Assembly: GCF_002127325.2 (NCBI RefSeq)
Contig: NC_035435.2
Location: forward strand, 111,210,517-111,274,516
Reading direction: 5' to 3'
From: Helianthus annuus
Lineage: Eukaryota; Streptophyta; Magnoliopsida; Asterales; Asteraceae
Length of the DNA stretch: 64,000 nt
Positions 23,302 through 33,848 of this stretch are shown here, piece by piece; positions within the stretch are counted from its first letter, which is position 1, and every line of letters begins with the position of its first letter. The notes under the pieces are model-generated. The model saw nothing but the letters and a program-made list of their open reading frames with translations. It was not told where the DNA came from and made no database searches. A program made the position numbers and the translations under genes.

Positions 23302-23496
23302 TCACCATTCATATCTCCACGGTCTATATGGAGGTATGTTGGCTACCTGGTCGGGGGTTAAGGGAACAGTTTGGTAAGAGTCTTGCCATTGTTCAGTGTA
23401 TAGATCCTGCAAAGGACCTGGGTCAAATTTAGTAGGACCTCCTTCAATACCCAAAGGTATTGGATGGCGGGGGTCCAAACTCTTTGATCCCCTCAT
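23302..23496 (-). CDS. 64-codon ORF antisense to the X LTR, unknown
   Basis: It runs from ATG at 23496 to TAG/TGA near 23302, on the strand opposite to element transcription. The protein begins MRGSKSLDPRHPI and ends PPYRPWRYEW, with many Pro, Asp and aromatic residues; no domain recognised. The same ORF is open in all four LTR copies that cover this region (also 33441, 55764, 61301), with only a few amino-acid changes. Retention could simply reflect the youth of the copies, since the DNA is also similar. Tat-lineage elements are known for antisense ORFs, but usually between pol and the 3' LTR. Confidence 0.3.
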   Translation of the reverse strand: MRGSKSLDPRHPIPLGIEGGPTKFDPGPLQDLYTEQWQDSYQTVPLTPDQVANIPPYRPWRYEW

Positions 23497-24129
23497 AAGT
23501 TAAACTACTATTAAAACTTTAACTCGGCTACTTAGGACTGTATCCCTGCTGACTCAGACTACTTAGCCGAGGGTAACATCGCCTTCAAAAGAGGGGCCTA
23601 CCACATTATGCATTAATAACTTAATTAATTATCTTTCAATAATCTGACCCTTTTGGATTGTATCCTTGCTGACTCAAACTACTGGGTTGAGGGTAACGTC
23701 ACCTTCAAAAGAGGGGCCTACTACAATAACTAAGATAATCTATTAAAAAAGTGCAAAAGTGCGAAAATAATCAAAGGTTACACTACACACGAGTCGGATC
23801 CAAGTGATTCATCTTGTCTATCTGTTTTTATTTTTATTTTATTTTTTCAACATTTTAGTTAGTTTTATTTTCTTATTTTAAAAACCTTTTTCTAACATTT
23901 TGATTTATTAGACGTTGAGGATAAACCGGTAGTAAAAGCTCTTGTGTCCTTGGACGACCTCGGTATCTTACCAACACTATACTACGTCCACGATGGGTGC
24001 ACTTGCCCATATGTGTGATTAGTGTTAGTAAATATTGTGTTTTATAAATTTAAAACTTGGCTAAAAAGTGTAAAAAGGGCATAAAATATATACCTAAAAT
24101 AATAACACACTTCACGCACATCAAGTTTT

Positions 24130-24147
24130 TGGCACCGTTGCCGGGGA
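24130..24147 (+). other. Primer binding site, tRNA-Asp type
   Basis: TGGCACCGTTGCCGGGGA, six bases after the LTR. It corresponds to the TGGCGCCGTTGCCGGGGA site of Athila/Calypso-like elements, with one change (A for G). Confidence 0.8.
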
Positions 24148-24434
24148 CACAAGGATTTTAAGAAAGTTAGGAATCAACGGCCTAATCATTTTTTCTATTT
24201 TCTTTTTATTTTTTAGGATTTTCTTAGTTTTTCAGCTTCTGCAGAACTCAGCACGGGCCGTGCCCGCTGAACACGCCCCATGCCCAATCATTGGAACTGG
24301 CAATCCTGTTTTAAGTCAGACAGTAAGTTGAACACAGGGCCGTGCCCACTCAACACGCCCCCGTGCCCAAGATTCAGTTACTGAAAACAGAGCCGTAAGA
24401 TCCCGACGGTTGGTAATTTCTGACACAAAAATGG

Positions 24435-25010
24435 GTGATAATGATCTTTTTTACTTTTGGCACTCTTATTGGTACGTGGTGTCAATTATGTGGAGGCGGA
24501 CATAAAGAATTAGAATCCTATTTTCTAAATTATAAGCCCCACTATATAGACCCATCATTTGCCTGTAGCCTTAAGAGGGGCGAAAGTAAAAATAATCCTT
24601 ATCTCTCCCTCGAAGGCGCCCAACCAGATATTTTAGGAGAAATGCTTCTTGATGAACTATTTCAACTAGAAGATCTGATTCTTAATTGGTTAGAAGAACT
24701 TAAGATGGATTTCCTTAATTCATCTCAAGACAATGACCAAGAAGAAGTGTTGGGGTCGCATTCAAACATCCTCGCTGCTCCCGATAATACCTTCAACTCT
24801 AGCAAAGACTTGGACGATAGTCGTCCCTGTGCCGATTGTGCCGTGAAGGACTCCCCATTGACTTCGTTCGATGCATACATAGACCTGAGCGATTCGGCAT
24901 ACACCTTCTTTAACGAGAGCCCGGAAAAGGGTTGGACTTGTCCAGCTACATTTAGCATAGGAATCACCCTCACCGACAACCTCTTGCGTTCTCGTCTTAA
25001 TCTAGAGTAA
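24435..25010 (+). pseudogene. ORF-alpha of element X_A, unknown function
   Basis: About 190 codons related to ORFs at 54275-54805 and 59744-60202 (both minus). The conserved core contains LKRGE-KNNPYLSLEGAQPD, a leucine-rich acidic helix (DELFQLEDLILNWLEELKM), a CADCAVKD motif with three close Cys/Asp positions, and SPEKGWTCP. I recognise no retroviral domain; the position right after the primer site is where gag would start, but no capsid or zinc knuckle is visible. The likely native start (MGDND, 24431) is out of frame with the main ORF here, so this copy has a frameshift. A stop follows at 25008-25010; in the 59744 copy that codon is sense and the frame runs 27 codons further. Confidence 0.5.
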
Positions 25011-25114
25011 TTAAGGTATCTAAGGCACTTTGGGGTTGTTCCATCCAGTAAGGAACCGCCCGATCCGGATAAGTTCCTTAAAAATAGACAAACTTCATAA
25101 TCAGCCTTCCAACA

Positions 25115-25273
25115 CGGGGCGGTGCCCAGCCAACACGCCCCCGTGTCCACCAAAAGATTCCTTTCTGACTTTATGTCAGAATACGGACAAACTGTGTCAG
25201 GATTCTGTCTGCACACGGGGCCGTGTCCAGCCGACACGGGGCCGTGTCCAGCATGCTGTCGTTTTCTATAAAT
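25115..25273 (+). promoter_or_regulatory. Internal promoter-like module of element X
   Basis: Four CACGGGG(C/G)CGTG-type dyads (about 25118, 25137 inverted, 25213, 25236) lie upstream of a TATAAAT box at 25267-25273, copying the layout of the LTR promoter although the surrounding sequence differs. It lies between ORF-alpha and ORF-beta. Counterparts: 54012-54018 and 59588-59594 (TATA, minus). Confidence 0.5.
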
Positions 25274-25346
25274 GCAGCCAAGAATCCTGCACATTTGGAC
25301 CATCCAGGGACAGAGATTTGAAGGGATCTTCTTTCCTACCATCCTA

Positions 25347-25348
25347 GT
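25347..25348. other. Junction of X_A interior with truncated Gypsy Y1
   Basis: X sequence (…CTACCATCCTAG) passes directly into the integrase C-terminus of Y1 (minus) with about 2 bp of microhomology (AG). No LTR end and no target duplication is present, so this is an illegitimate recombination point, or an assembly join. Confidence 0.7.
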
Positions 25349-28300
25349 TTCCCTTTCTTGCCGAATCTGACCACACCCTTCCAAGGTGATACCTTTAGGA
25401 GTACGTAGTCGCCAACGTCAAATTCAAGGGGCTTGCGTCTTCTATCGGCGTAACTTTTCTGTCTATCCCGGGCTTTCGACAAGTTGTCTCGAATCTGGAG
25501 GATTTTGTCAGTCGTTTCTTGTAGTAACTCGGGACCGGTTAGTTGCGAATGACCGATCTCATGCCATACAATCGGAGATCGACATCGTCTTCCATATAAA
25601 GCCTCGAATGGTGCCATTTGGATGCTGGCATGATAACTGTTGTTGTACGAGAATTCAACTAATGGTAGGTACTTGTTCCAACTACCACCGAAGTCTATGA
25701 CACACGCACGGAGCATGTCTTCAAGAGTACGGATCGTTCTTTCAGTCTGTGCGTCGGTTTGAGGATGGAATGCGGTACTTAAGTTAAGTGTCGTACCAAG
25801 AGCCGCTTGAAACATTTCCCACAAACGCGAAGTAAACCGAGCGTCATGGTCTGAAATGATGTCACGAGGCGTACCATGATTACAAACGATCTCGTCGGTG
25901 TAGATTCGGGCTAGTCATTCTACCTTGTAGTCTTCCCGTATTGGCAAAAAGTGGGCTGATTTGGTCAGACGATCAACTATAACCCAAATGCTGTCGTGAC
26001 CTGATGGCGTGGGCGGAAGTTTGGTTATGAAATCCATAGCTATACTCTCCCACTTCCATATAGGGATTGGAGGTTGTTCGAGTAAGCCAGAAGGTCGTTG
26101 ATGTTCGGCCTTAACTCTCGCACAAGTCAGGCAACTTCCAACATAAAGAGCGATATCCCGTTTCATGCCCGGCCACCAGTACTTATAGCGAAGGTCCTGG
26201 TACATTTTATCGGCACCGGGATGAATAGAGTCTCGGGACTTGTGGGCTTCGTTCATTATAATCTTTCGCAAATAAGTCCGCTTAGGGATCCAAATTCGGT
26301 CCAGATAATAGAAAATCCCATTTGCTTTGCTTACAAGCTGAGCTCCATCGTAATAGATCCTCTCTTTCTTCAAGGTGCGTTCATTAAAACAAGCATGTTG
26401 GGCTTCGCGGATGAGGGTTTCGAGATCATGCTGGGCTTGAGTATTGCGAATACTGAGCAAATAACTCCGTCTGCTGAGCGCGTCGGCAACAACATTTGCT
26501 TTGCCTGGGTGATAACGAATCTCACAATCGTAATCGTTAAGAAGTTCTACCCATCGGCGTTGACACATGTTAAGTTCTTTCTGGTTGAAGATATGTTGTA
26601 AACTCCTGTGATCGGTGAAGATCGTAGACATGGTACAATACTGGTAGTATCGCCAAATCTAATGCAAAAACAACTGCGCCTAGCTCGAGATCATGAGTTG
26701 TATAGTTCTTCTCGTGGATTTTGAGCTGGCGAGATGCGTAAGCTATAACCTTGTCCCGTTGCATGAGAACACAGCCAAGACCAAGGTTGGAAGCATCACA
26801 ATAGACAATGAAATCGTTGTTTCCGTCGGGCAACGTGAGAATAGGAGCATTGCAAAGCATATGCTTGAGGGTTTGGAAGGCAGACTCTTGTTCAGTTCCC
26901 CAAACAAAAGACCTGTCTTTATGGGTAAGGGCGGTAAGCGGCACAACGATCTTAGAGAATCCTTCGATAAATCGTCGATAATAGCCCGCTAGTCTGAGAA
27001 AAGAACGAACTTCAGACGGGTTCTTAGGCGTAATCCAGCTCTTAGCTACTTCAATCTTCGCAGGATCGACATGAATACCTTGACTATTAACGATGTGACC
27101 CAGAAACTGAACCTCCTCTAGCCAGAATTCGCACTTGGAGAACTTGGCATAGAGTTGATTCCCTGGAGTAGCTCGAGAACCAAACGTAGATGTTGCGCGT
27201 GTTCGGCTTTCGACTTGGAATAGATCAAGACATCGTCGATGAACACGATGACGAAACGGTCTAGAAATGGCTTACACACGCGATTCATCAGATCCATGAA
27301 AACCGCGGGTGCGTTAGTTAAACCAAAAGGCATAACAACGAATTCATAATGGCCATAACGAGTTCGAAAAGCGGTTTTAGGTATGTCTTCCTCTTAAATG
27401 CGCAACTGATGATTGCCTGAACGTAGATCGATATTCGAGAAACACTTAGCACCTTGCAGCTGATCAAACAAGTCATCGATTCGAGGCAGAGGGTAACGGT
27501 TCTTGATGGTTAACTTATTCAACTCCCAATAGTCGATGCACATCTTGAACGACCCATCCTTCTTTTTAACGAAAAGGACTGGCGCGCCCCAAGGAGAGGT
27601 GCTCGGGCGAATAAAGCCTTTTTCGAGTAACTCCTGGAGTTGGTTCGAAAGTTCCCGCATTTCGGATGGAGCGAGTCGATAAGGAGCTTTGGCCACGGGA
27701 TTAGCTTCAGGAATGAGGTCGATACAAAAGTCGATATCACGACTTGGCGGTAGTCCAGGAAGATCATCAGGGAACACCTGAGGAAATTCACGAACCACTG
27801 GGACGTCTTTGACTTCGGCCTTCTTTTTCTTTTCCTTCTCCGCTACTACAATGTTGGCCAAGAAAGTTCTGTATTCCTTGCGGAGATACTTGCTAGCTTG
27901 GATGCAAGACATGAGCTTGAGAACTTTCGAAGCTGTTTCACCGTACACACATAATAGATCTCCATTCTCGAGCGAGAATCGAATCACTTTATCAAAGCAC
28001 ACAACTTCAGCATGGTTTTCGCGAAGAAAGTCCATGCCTACTATGACGTCGAAACTTCCGAGCTGCATCGGAATAAGGTCGATTGGGAAGATGTGATTGT
28101 TGAGCTCGAGGGTACAATCATGGAGAACAGAGTTAACGGCGACAGTTCTTCCAGTAGCGACTTCGACTTTGAATGACGAGGGGAGATAAGAGCGCTTACG
28201 ACTAAGGAGCTTCACGAATTCAAACGACACAAAGCAGTTATCGGCTCCAGTATCAAACAAACACGATGCATAAATACCACTCACAAGGAACGTACCATTA

Positions 28301-29610
28301 ACCACGTTGTTGTCAGCCTGGGCTTGACGGGCATTGATGTTGAAGGTTCTGGCGCGGGCTGCTTGCCGCTGCTGCTGTTGGGGCTCTTGCTTCACAACCC
28401 TGTTCGGGAACATGTTTGCAAAGTGGCTAGGATCACCACATGCAAAACAGACTCGAGCATTGACCGCGGGCGCTTGAGCTGTGGGTTGGCCTTAAGGGGC
28501 TGGGAGTAGAGCTTGATGAGCAGTGGCAAGAGCTGCGGTGTTTCGGGGACCATAGCGACAGTTCGCAGTGAAATGACCGTAGAGGTTGCAGTGAGCGCAG
28601 AAACGACAGGCGAGTCCCACCGGATTATGATATGAGCATGTCGGGCAGAGCGGGTGGGGACCTGTGTAAGCACGCTTTGCTGGCGGTGCATTGGTCACTG
28701 GAGCTGGTCGGTGATGAGACTGATGCTGAGCCGGTACGGCTTGCAGAGGGGCAACAGTTGTTGTGACAGCGCAATTTTTGTTGCTGGAGCTGCTGTTGTT
28801 GTTGTGCTTCTTCTTTCGGCGTGATGATTTGGAGGGTTGAGCAGTGGAGTCGGTGGTTGGTGCAGTAGTAGCTTGATGCAAAGACTTGGACGACTTATTC
28901 CAGAAACCAGACTTTACCCGCTTGTCGGTGATCTCGACGGCAAGCAAGTAAGTCTCCTCGATTGATGATGTCTTGGCGGCGTGAACAAAGTCGGCAACAC
29001 AATCAGGTAGAGCTCGAATGTACTTCTTGATGGCCATGTCTGGCGTCTTGACTTGATCGGGGCAGGTAATACTAAGCTGCTTGAAGCGAGCAGTTAAAGC
29101 AGCGTTGTCTCCGTCCTTCTGTTTGATGTTCCAAAACTCGTCCTCCAGCTTTTGGCGTTCATGGGGAGGGCAGAATTCGTCCATCATGATGGCCTTCAGC
29201 TCTTCCCAAGTCAGCTCAAAAGCTGCATCATTCCCGCGTTTGTTTCGTTCGGCCGTCCACCAGTCTAGAGCTCGGGACTGGAAAACGCCGGTCGCATTTA
29301 GGGTACGGAGATTCTCAGGATAGCCGCTTTGGCGCAGAGTGACTTCAACCGAATCAAACCATTGAAACATGGAGGTAAGGCCATCTTCTCCGGTGAATTC
29401 TTTTGGTCCGCATGCCTTAAACTGTTTGAAGCTGAAAACATTCTTGTTGGCATCTTTAGGAGCTTCAGTTCGCGACTCCTCAGACGATTTGCTGACTTTT
29501 TCATACACTTCGCTCACAGCTTTTGCAACTTGCTTAGCGATGATAGCAGCAAGACGATGGTCTCTCTTTTCTTGGCGGGTAAGAGGGGTTCGGTGTCCAG
29601 ATGACGACAT
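25348..29610 (-). pseudogene. Gypsy chromovirus Y1 gag-pol, decayed, 3' truncated
   Basis: Order on the minus strand: gag from ATG 29610 (Retrotrans_gag segment with ALDWWTAERN; CCHC-like CRFCAHCNLYGHFTANC near 28560-28610), a second knuckle [12 protein letters not shown], protease [11 protein letters not shown] (about 28235), RT with [10 protein letters not shown] (about 27220-27250), RNase H with [11 protein letters not shown], integrase with the zinc-binding CLTC, then DFITKLP, SDHDARF and HPQTDAQTE, ending at KKGKL where X sequence begins. Damage: stops near 28492 (CAA to TAA), 27394 and 25915 (CGA to TGA), and frameshifts near 27170 and 26640. The GPF/chromodomain part and the 3' LTR are missing. 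It is the same family as element E. Confidence 0.9.
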
Positions 29611-30689
29611 GGTCTGCAACAGCCATCGTCGTAGGTCTCAGACACGACAAATCGAATCTCACCTCACACGTCTACTACTTACTGAAGCTCAGGAACACAT
29701 TAAGCACGAATCACATAAACACATAAGCACCAAAATCACATAGTCACAGAAGCACATAAGCACGTAAGGCACAGAATCACAGAAGCACATAAACACATAC
29801 GCATTAAATCACAGATGCAGTCAGAATACAGAAACCTATCATTCAAAGCTCGCGTGTCGTTCGAGTAGCATCGTATAGTTGTATAGCATGTCGAGTAGTA
29901 TAGTATAATCGTGCATCATAGCATAATATTGTCTAAAATTGCAGCGACTTGTTAGCGTTGTGTGTGTGATCGGTGAAAGCAAAAAGGCATTAGATCAAAA
30001 CCAGTACTACCTCAAAACGCTAACAAACAAACATAAATCACCTAAAACACATAAAATCGGCGAATTATCAGAGTTAGCAGTTGCGAGCTCCGAATCGAAA
30101 CACATGAAAATCGAGAAACGGATTGTCTGCGGCTACTAGACATTGACTACCCAAAGCGATTCGACTATTCTCAACAGACTTGTCGTCACACTTCGACTTT
30201 CGGGATCGTGTTTCCGCCTCGATTCTTGGGCATTCAACACGTATTCCCTGGGTCATACTCATGAGTTCAGGTCGTTGGAGTCCGTCGAGGCTTTGGTGAG
30301 ATAAATAAAATCCGGGACAAGTTGTCAAGGTTAGGGTTTCACCCCTAGCTTAGCAACTTCTTCCTTGTTTTAGCAAAATTGAGGAGATTATTCATCAAAA
30401 TATGGATTTCACTCCTGGTTTGGTATAATTATCCTCGTTCGTTATTGAAAAATAATAAAGAAATCGTTGATAAAATCAGCATTGACCAAGCAATTTAGTC
30501 GAGAGTTTGCGGTTTTCACACCTAATCCCGACTAGATCGCTTGACTCTAATTGAAAATTCGAGTGCAGTGATAGTGAGAAATAACTGGGTATAGCACATA
30601 AGCTTGGTCTGTTAGTTCCTAACTATAGTCTAGGTCTCTAAGACAGCGACCCGGACTAGGTCGTGTCTAGCCTAATTCCCTATAGTTAT
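29611..30689 (-). other. Y1 untranslated leader
   Basis: About 1.1 kb between the primer site and gag, matching the leader of E (38152-39198) in inverse orientation. It contains A/T/CA-rich repeats of ACATAAGCAC type (29695-29810). No ORF is supported. Confidence 0.7.
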
Positions 30690-30702
30690 GGCTCTGATAC
30701 CA
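30690..30702 (-). other. Y1 primer binding site
   Basis: The minus strand reads TGGTATCAGAGCC, a few bases from the LTR end GGGTGTGACA. Confidence 0.85.
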
Positions 30703-30705
30703 ATC

Positions 30706-30898
30706 TGTCACACCCCAACCGATGGCGGAATCATCGGGGCATGGCACTGAGTGAAACAGATTGTCCAGAAGTTTCCACAACAACTATCATTAGCATTTAG
30801 TTTAAATAATACGTCCCATACCGTATCCCAAACAGTAAAAAAAATTATTACAGAATACAACTAGCCAAATACTCTGTTCCGACAACTCAGATTCAAAT
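30706..30898 (-). mobile_element. Y1 5' LTR, last 193 bp only
   Basis: The plus strand starts TGTCACACCCCAACCGATGG, the 3' end of the family-Y LTR seen also at 38135, 52439 and in F. After ATTCAAAT (30898) the sequence changes to X interior. The other ~2.5 kb of the LTR is lost. Confidence 0.8.
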
Positions 30899-31138
30899 TA
30901 AACCCAAGTAAGTAAATGATGGAGGCATTAGGACTAACTTTTTCTTTCTACACCATTTTTTCAATTTTTTTACCACCTACCCAAAACCCCCCTAGTTAAC
31001 CACTTTGAGCCTAAACCTTTTCATTTCTTAACCCAAAACAATCACCCTTTTTACCCACCTAAACCTTTTTATTTTTTTTACCCCTTTCTTTTAGTAACAA
31101 CGTTCGCTTTTCTTATGACTTGGATATATATATATATA

Positions 31139-31527
31139 GGGGACCGCTAGAATGAAAACCACCTCGAGTTGTAAGAACCGCGAGAACTACACCCCACGGG
31201 TGGGTGTTCACCATGATTTTTTTTACAACTAGATGTGTGTATTATAAACACAGCCGTAAAAAAAAATTTTTAAACGCCACGGCCGAGGGGGTAGTTTTTT
31301 ACACCACAAGTTTAGTGTTTTTAATTTTTTTTTCTTTTTTCTTTTTTTTTACCAAACTTGTGGTGTAAAAAACTACCCCCTCGGCCGCGGCGTTTAAATT
31401 TTTTTTTTTTACGGCTGTGTTTATAATACACACATCTAGTTGTAAAAAAAAATTATAGTGAACGCCCACTCGTGGGGTGTAGTTCTCGCGGTTCTTACAA
31501 CTCGGGGTGGTTTTCATTCTAGCGGCT

Positions 31528-31530
<3 letters not shown>
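31139..31530. mobile_element. Fold-back MITE M1, copy b
   Basis: 392 bp, exactly the length of copy a at 7736. The ends (CCGCTAGAATGAAAACC and its inverse) and hairpin design are the same; the inner arms differ (a GGCCGAGGGGGTAG block replaces the GGAGCG block). It is flanked by TA runs (31124-31138 and 31531-31570). The X copy at 57436-57456 has the same TA tract without it. Confidence 0.85.
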
Positions 31531-31570
<40 letters not shown>

Positions 31571-31574
<4 letters not shown>

Positions 31575-31965
31575 TGAGCTATATAGAAAACCCTAAATAT
31601 TTAAGAAACCCGGGAAACTCAAAGCTCCTGACTTTTTTTTTTGAAAAAAATAACACATGTAATATACATGTTTTTAAGATTTTTGGGCCAAAAAAATCAA
31701 AAAAGCGCCGAAGGGTTTTTTTTAAAAAAAAAACAAATTTCAGCTACTTTCAGCATTTTTTGTCTAACACATGTTAGTCAACGAAGTTTTTGGAACTTGT
31801 TTATTTTTTTAAAAAAAAAGTACTCGGCGCTTTTTGTTTTTTTTTTTGGCCCAAAACTCTTAAAAACATGTATATTACATGTGTTATTTTTTTCAAAAAA
31901 AAGTCGGGAGCTTTGAGTTTCCAGAGTTTCCTAAAATTTTTAGGGTTTTTTGTCTAGCATTACCC
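31571..31965. mobile_element. Hairpin MITE M2 in the same (TA)n tract
   Basis: 395 bp. The left end (GGGTTGAGCTATATAGAAAA, CCCTAAA, GGAAACTCAAAGCTCC) recurs inverted at the right end (GGAGCTTTGAGTTTCC, TTTAGGGTTTT, TAGCATTACCC). The arms include long A and T runs. TA runs flank it; it is absent from the X copy at 57436. Confidence 0.75.
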
Positions 31966-32574
31966 TATATATATATATATATATTTATATATTGATGAAA
32001 CCAAATAAACAAACAAGTTCATCAAAAATAACTTTGTATGAAAAAGAATGGTTCATCAAAATAAAATAACAGTATGAAAAATAAAAAGTCTTTCAAAAAA
32101 CCGACGTTTTGTTACACTTTTCGCCCTTTTACTAACCACTAACCCGACCACCCACCTTTAGCCCAAGCCTAACCGTTCACCCAAAAAGTCCTCTTGAAAG
32201 GTATATAGTTAAAAAGGAGAAGGATTGATTGCTTGGCAAGCTTATGGTAGGAGTAAGTTCCATGCCGCTCTCGAGTGATTCACTAAAAATACACCTTCGG
32301 CCGAGTGTTGAGTGATTCCCGTGAGGTATGTGAACTTGTATATAAATGGAATTTTAAAAAGGTATGTTATGCCTTAATAAGTAATTTATTTTATGAAACG
32401 TTTTTAATAAATCATGACGAATAGGATTGTAAATAAATAAAAATAAAACCTAAATAAAGAATCTTGGAAATCCCGACACTCTATGACAAGCCCAAAAACC
32501 TTCTCTTCTACCCATTCCATTTGGGAGTGAAAAAGCCACATTATAAAGAGTTTTGCTTGAGGATAAGCAAAGAT

Positions 32575-32591
32575 TCAAGTGTGGGGGTATT
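32575..32591 (+). other. Polypurine tract of X_A
   Basis: AAGTGTGGGGGTATT directly before the 3' LTR start TGATGTGC. Confidence 0.75.
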
Positions 32592-33785
32592 TGATGTGCA
32601 CAAAATGAAACATATAAATTACATCAATTGTGGCATAAAACTAACCCTTTTTTAGTACTAATGTTGGAAAAAGTGCGTTTTTGTCTTCCTTTTGTATTTT
32701 CAGGATTAAATGAGCTCAAATGAACAAAAGAAGCAAAAAGACAGCTAAATCTAACATAAATACAAGAAAAGGAACAGAAGTGGCATGCCCGACCTCCCGA
32801 CAGCATCTTCCCAAGCAAAACAAAGAAGACAGAAGACTGAACACGCCCCGTGCTCAGTGAGCACGGGGCCGTGCCCAAGTGTCAGCAGAAAAGACAAACT
32901 CATAGAGCTTCTGTTGCCCACCACGGGGCCGTGCCCAGCGGACACGGGGGCGTGGTCAACTTCCTGCAGGCGCATTTATTGTAATTGCGAATTACAACTA
33001 ATGAAGAGAGAGAGTCAGATGGACACGGGGCCGTGCCCGAGCTTCTGTTCAGCCTATAAATAGGAGTGTTTGGAGCTCTTGCAACTCATCCCTTGGCACA
33101 CCACCTCTCTCACATTTCACCCACCACCCACCACCACCATAACACCATCATCCACCACCATCATCCATTGTCCATCATAGAGTGTGTGAGTCGTCTTGGG
33201 ATCCAAGATTGATCGTAAGAGTTCTTGACAATCAAAGGCCATGTTTGTCTAAGTCTCTTACATCACTTGGTGAAGACAAGTGTTTAGTGTAATACTTTTT
33301 ATTTTTAATCTTTTGCACTTTTTAATTGGTTTTGTATTAATGACTTTAATTACTAGTTTCTTATGTTGAAGGTGATTCTTCCTTATGGTTTGTCCGTGGT
33401 GTCTTGGCATTATTTACTGTCTATATAAAATAAAAGATTTTCACCATTCATATCTCCACGGTCTATATGGAGGTATGTTGGCTACCTGGTCGAGGGTTAA
33501 GGGAACGGTTTGGTAAGAGTCTTGCCATTGTTCAGTGTATAGATCCTGCAAAGGACCTGGGTCAAATTTAGTAGGACCTCCTTCAATACCCAAAAGTATT
33601 GGATGGCGGGGGTCCAAACTCTTTGATCCCCTCATAAGTTAAACTACTATTAAAACTTTAACTCGGCTACTTAGGACTGTATCCATGCTGACTCAGACTA
33701 CTTAGCCGAGGGTAACACCGCCTTCAAATGAGGGGCCTACCACATTATGCATTAATAACTTAATTAATTATCTTTCAATAATCCG
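32592..33785 (+). mobile_element. X_A 3' LTR, first 1194 bp
   Basis: Colinear with 22453-23644. It breaks off after ...TTTCAATAATCCG; the rest of the same LTR is at 62341-62687, with about 130 bp missing between. TATA box at 33055-33062, CACGGGGCCGTG dyads at about 32850-33040. Confidence 0.8.
33441..33635 (-). CDS. 64-codon antisense LTR ORF, second copy
   Basis: Same ORF as at 23302-23496, intact, with two substitutions (RHPIL for RHPIP; PLTL for PLTP). Function unknown; see the first copy for the reservations. Confidence 0.3.
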   Translation of the reverse strand: MRGSKSLDPRHPILLGIEGGPTKFDPGPLQDLYTEQWQDSYQTVPLTLDQVANIPPYRPWRYEW

Positions 33786-33804
33786 TGTCACACCCCAACC
33801 GATG
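33786..33804 (-). mobile_element. Terminal 19 bp of family-Y LTR F
   Basis: TGTCACACCCCAACCGATG is the end of an LTR that resumes at 52440 after the insertion of E. CGATG (33800-33804) is the left target duplication of E. Confidence 0.85.
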
Positions 33805-33848
33805 TGTAACACCTCGTGTTTTCGAATGTCAAAGTCAAAGTCAAAGTC

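Larger units (their letters stand above)
22453..24123 (+). mobile_element. 5' LTR of element X_A (Tat/Athila-like)
   Basis: It has 8-bp perfect terminal inverted repeats TGATGTGC ... GCACATCA and is 1671 bp. A TATAAATA box lies at 22916-22923. It carries several CACGGGGCCGTGCCC-type dyads (about 22705-22900), a CA(C/T)-rich stretch (22975-23040), and on the antisense strand a 64-codon ORF. The LTR is followed by a tRNA-Asp type primer site, which places it with the Tat/Athila branch of Ty3/gypsy. Five further complete or partial copies of this LTR occur in the window. Confidence 0.85.
30899..32591 (+). mobile_element. X_A interior, 3' segment with two MITEs
   Basis: Matches the inverted X interior at 56831-57681. 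Relative to that copy, X_A lacks the stretch equivalent to about 57682-59515, which includes ORF-beta, and has gained two MITEs in its (TA)n tract. The end carries the Tat/Athila hallmark before the 3' LTR: GGATAAGCAAAGATTCAAG then a GTGTGGGGGTATT purine tract. Confidence 0.8.

Noticed and set aside
24250..24370. Spaced CACGGGGCCGTG repeats as a CRISPR-like array
   Set aside because: Spacing is irregular, repeats are imperfect and embedded in LTR retrotransposons of a plant genome.
24725..25384. 219-codon minus ORF
   Set aside because: Antisense shadow of ORF-alpha and the dyad region that also runs across the X/Y1 junction; no own support.
25348..30898. Y1 as a clean insertion in X_A
   Set aside because: No 3' LTR, truncated integrase, no target duplication, and 1.8 kb of X missing; treated as recombination instead.
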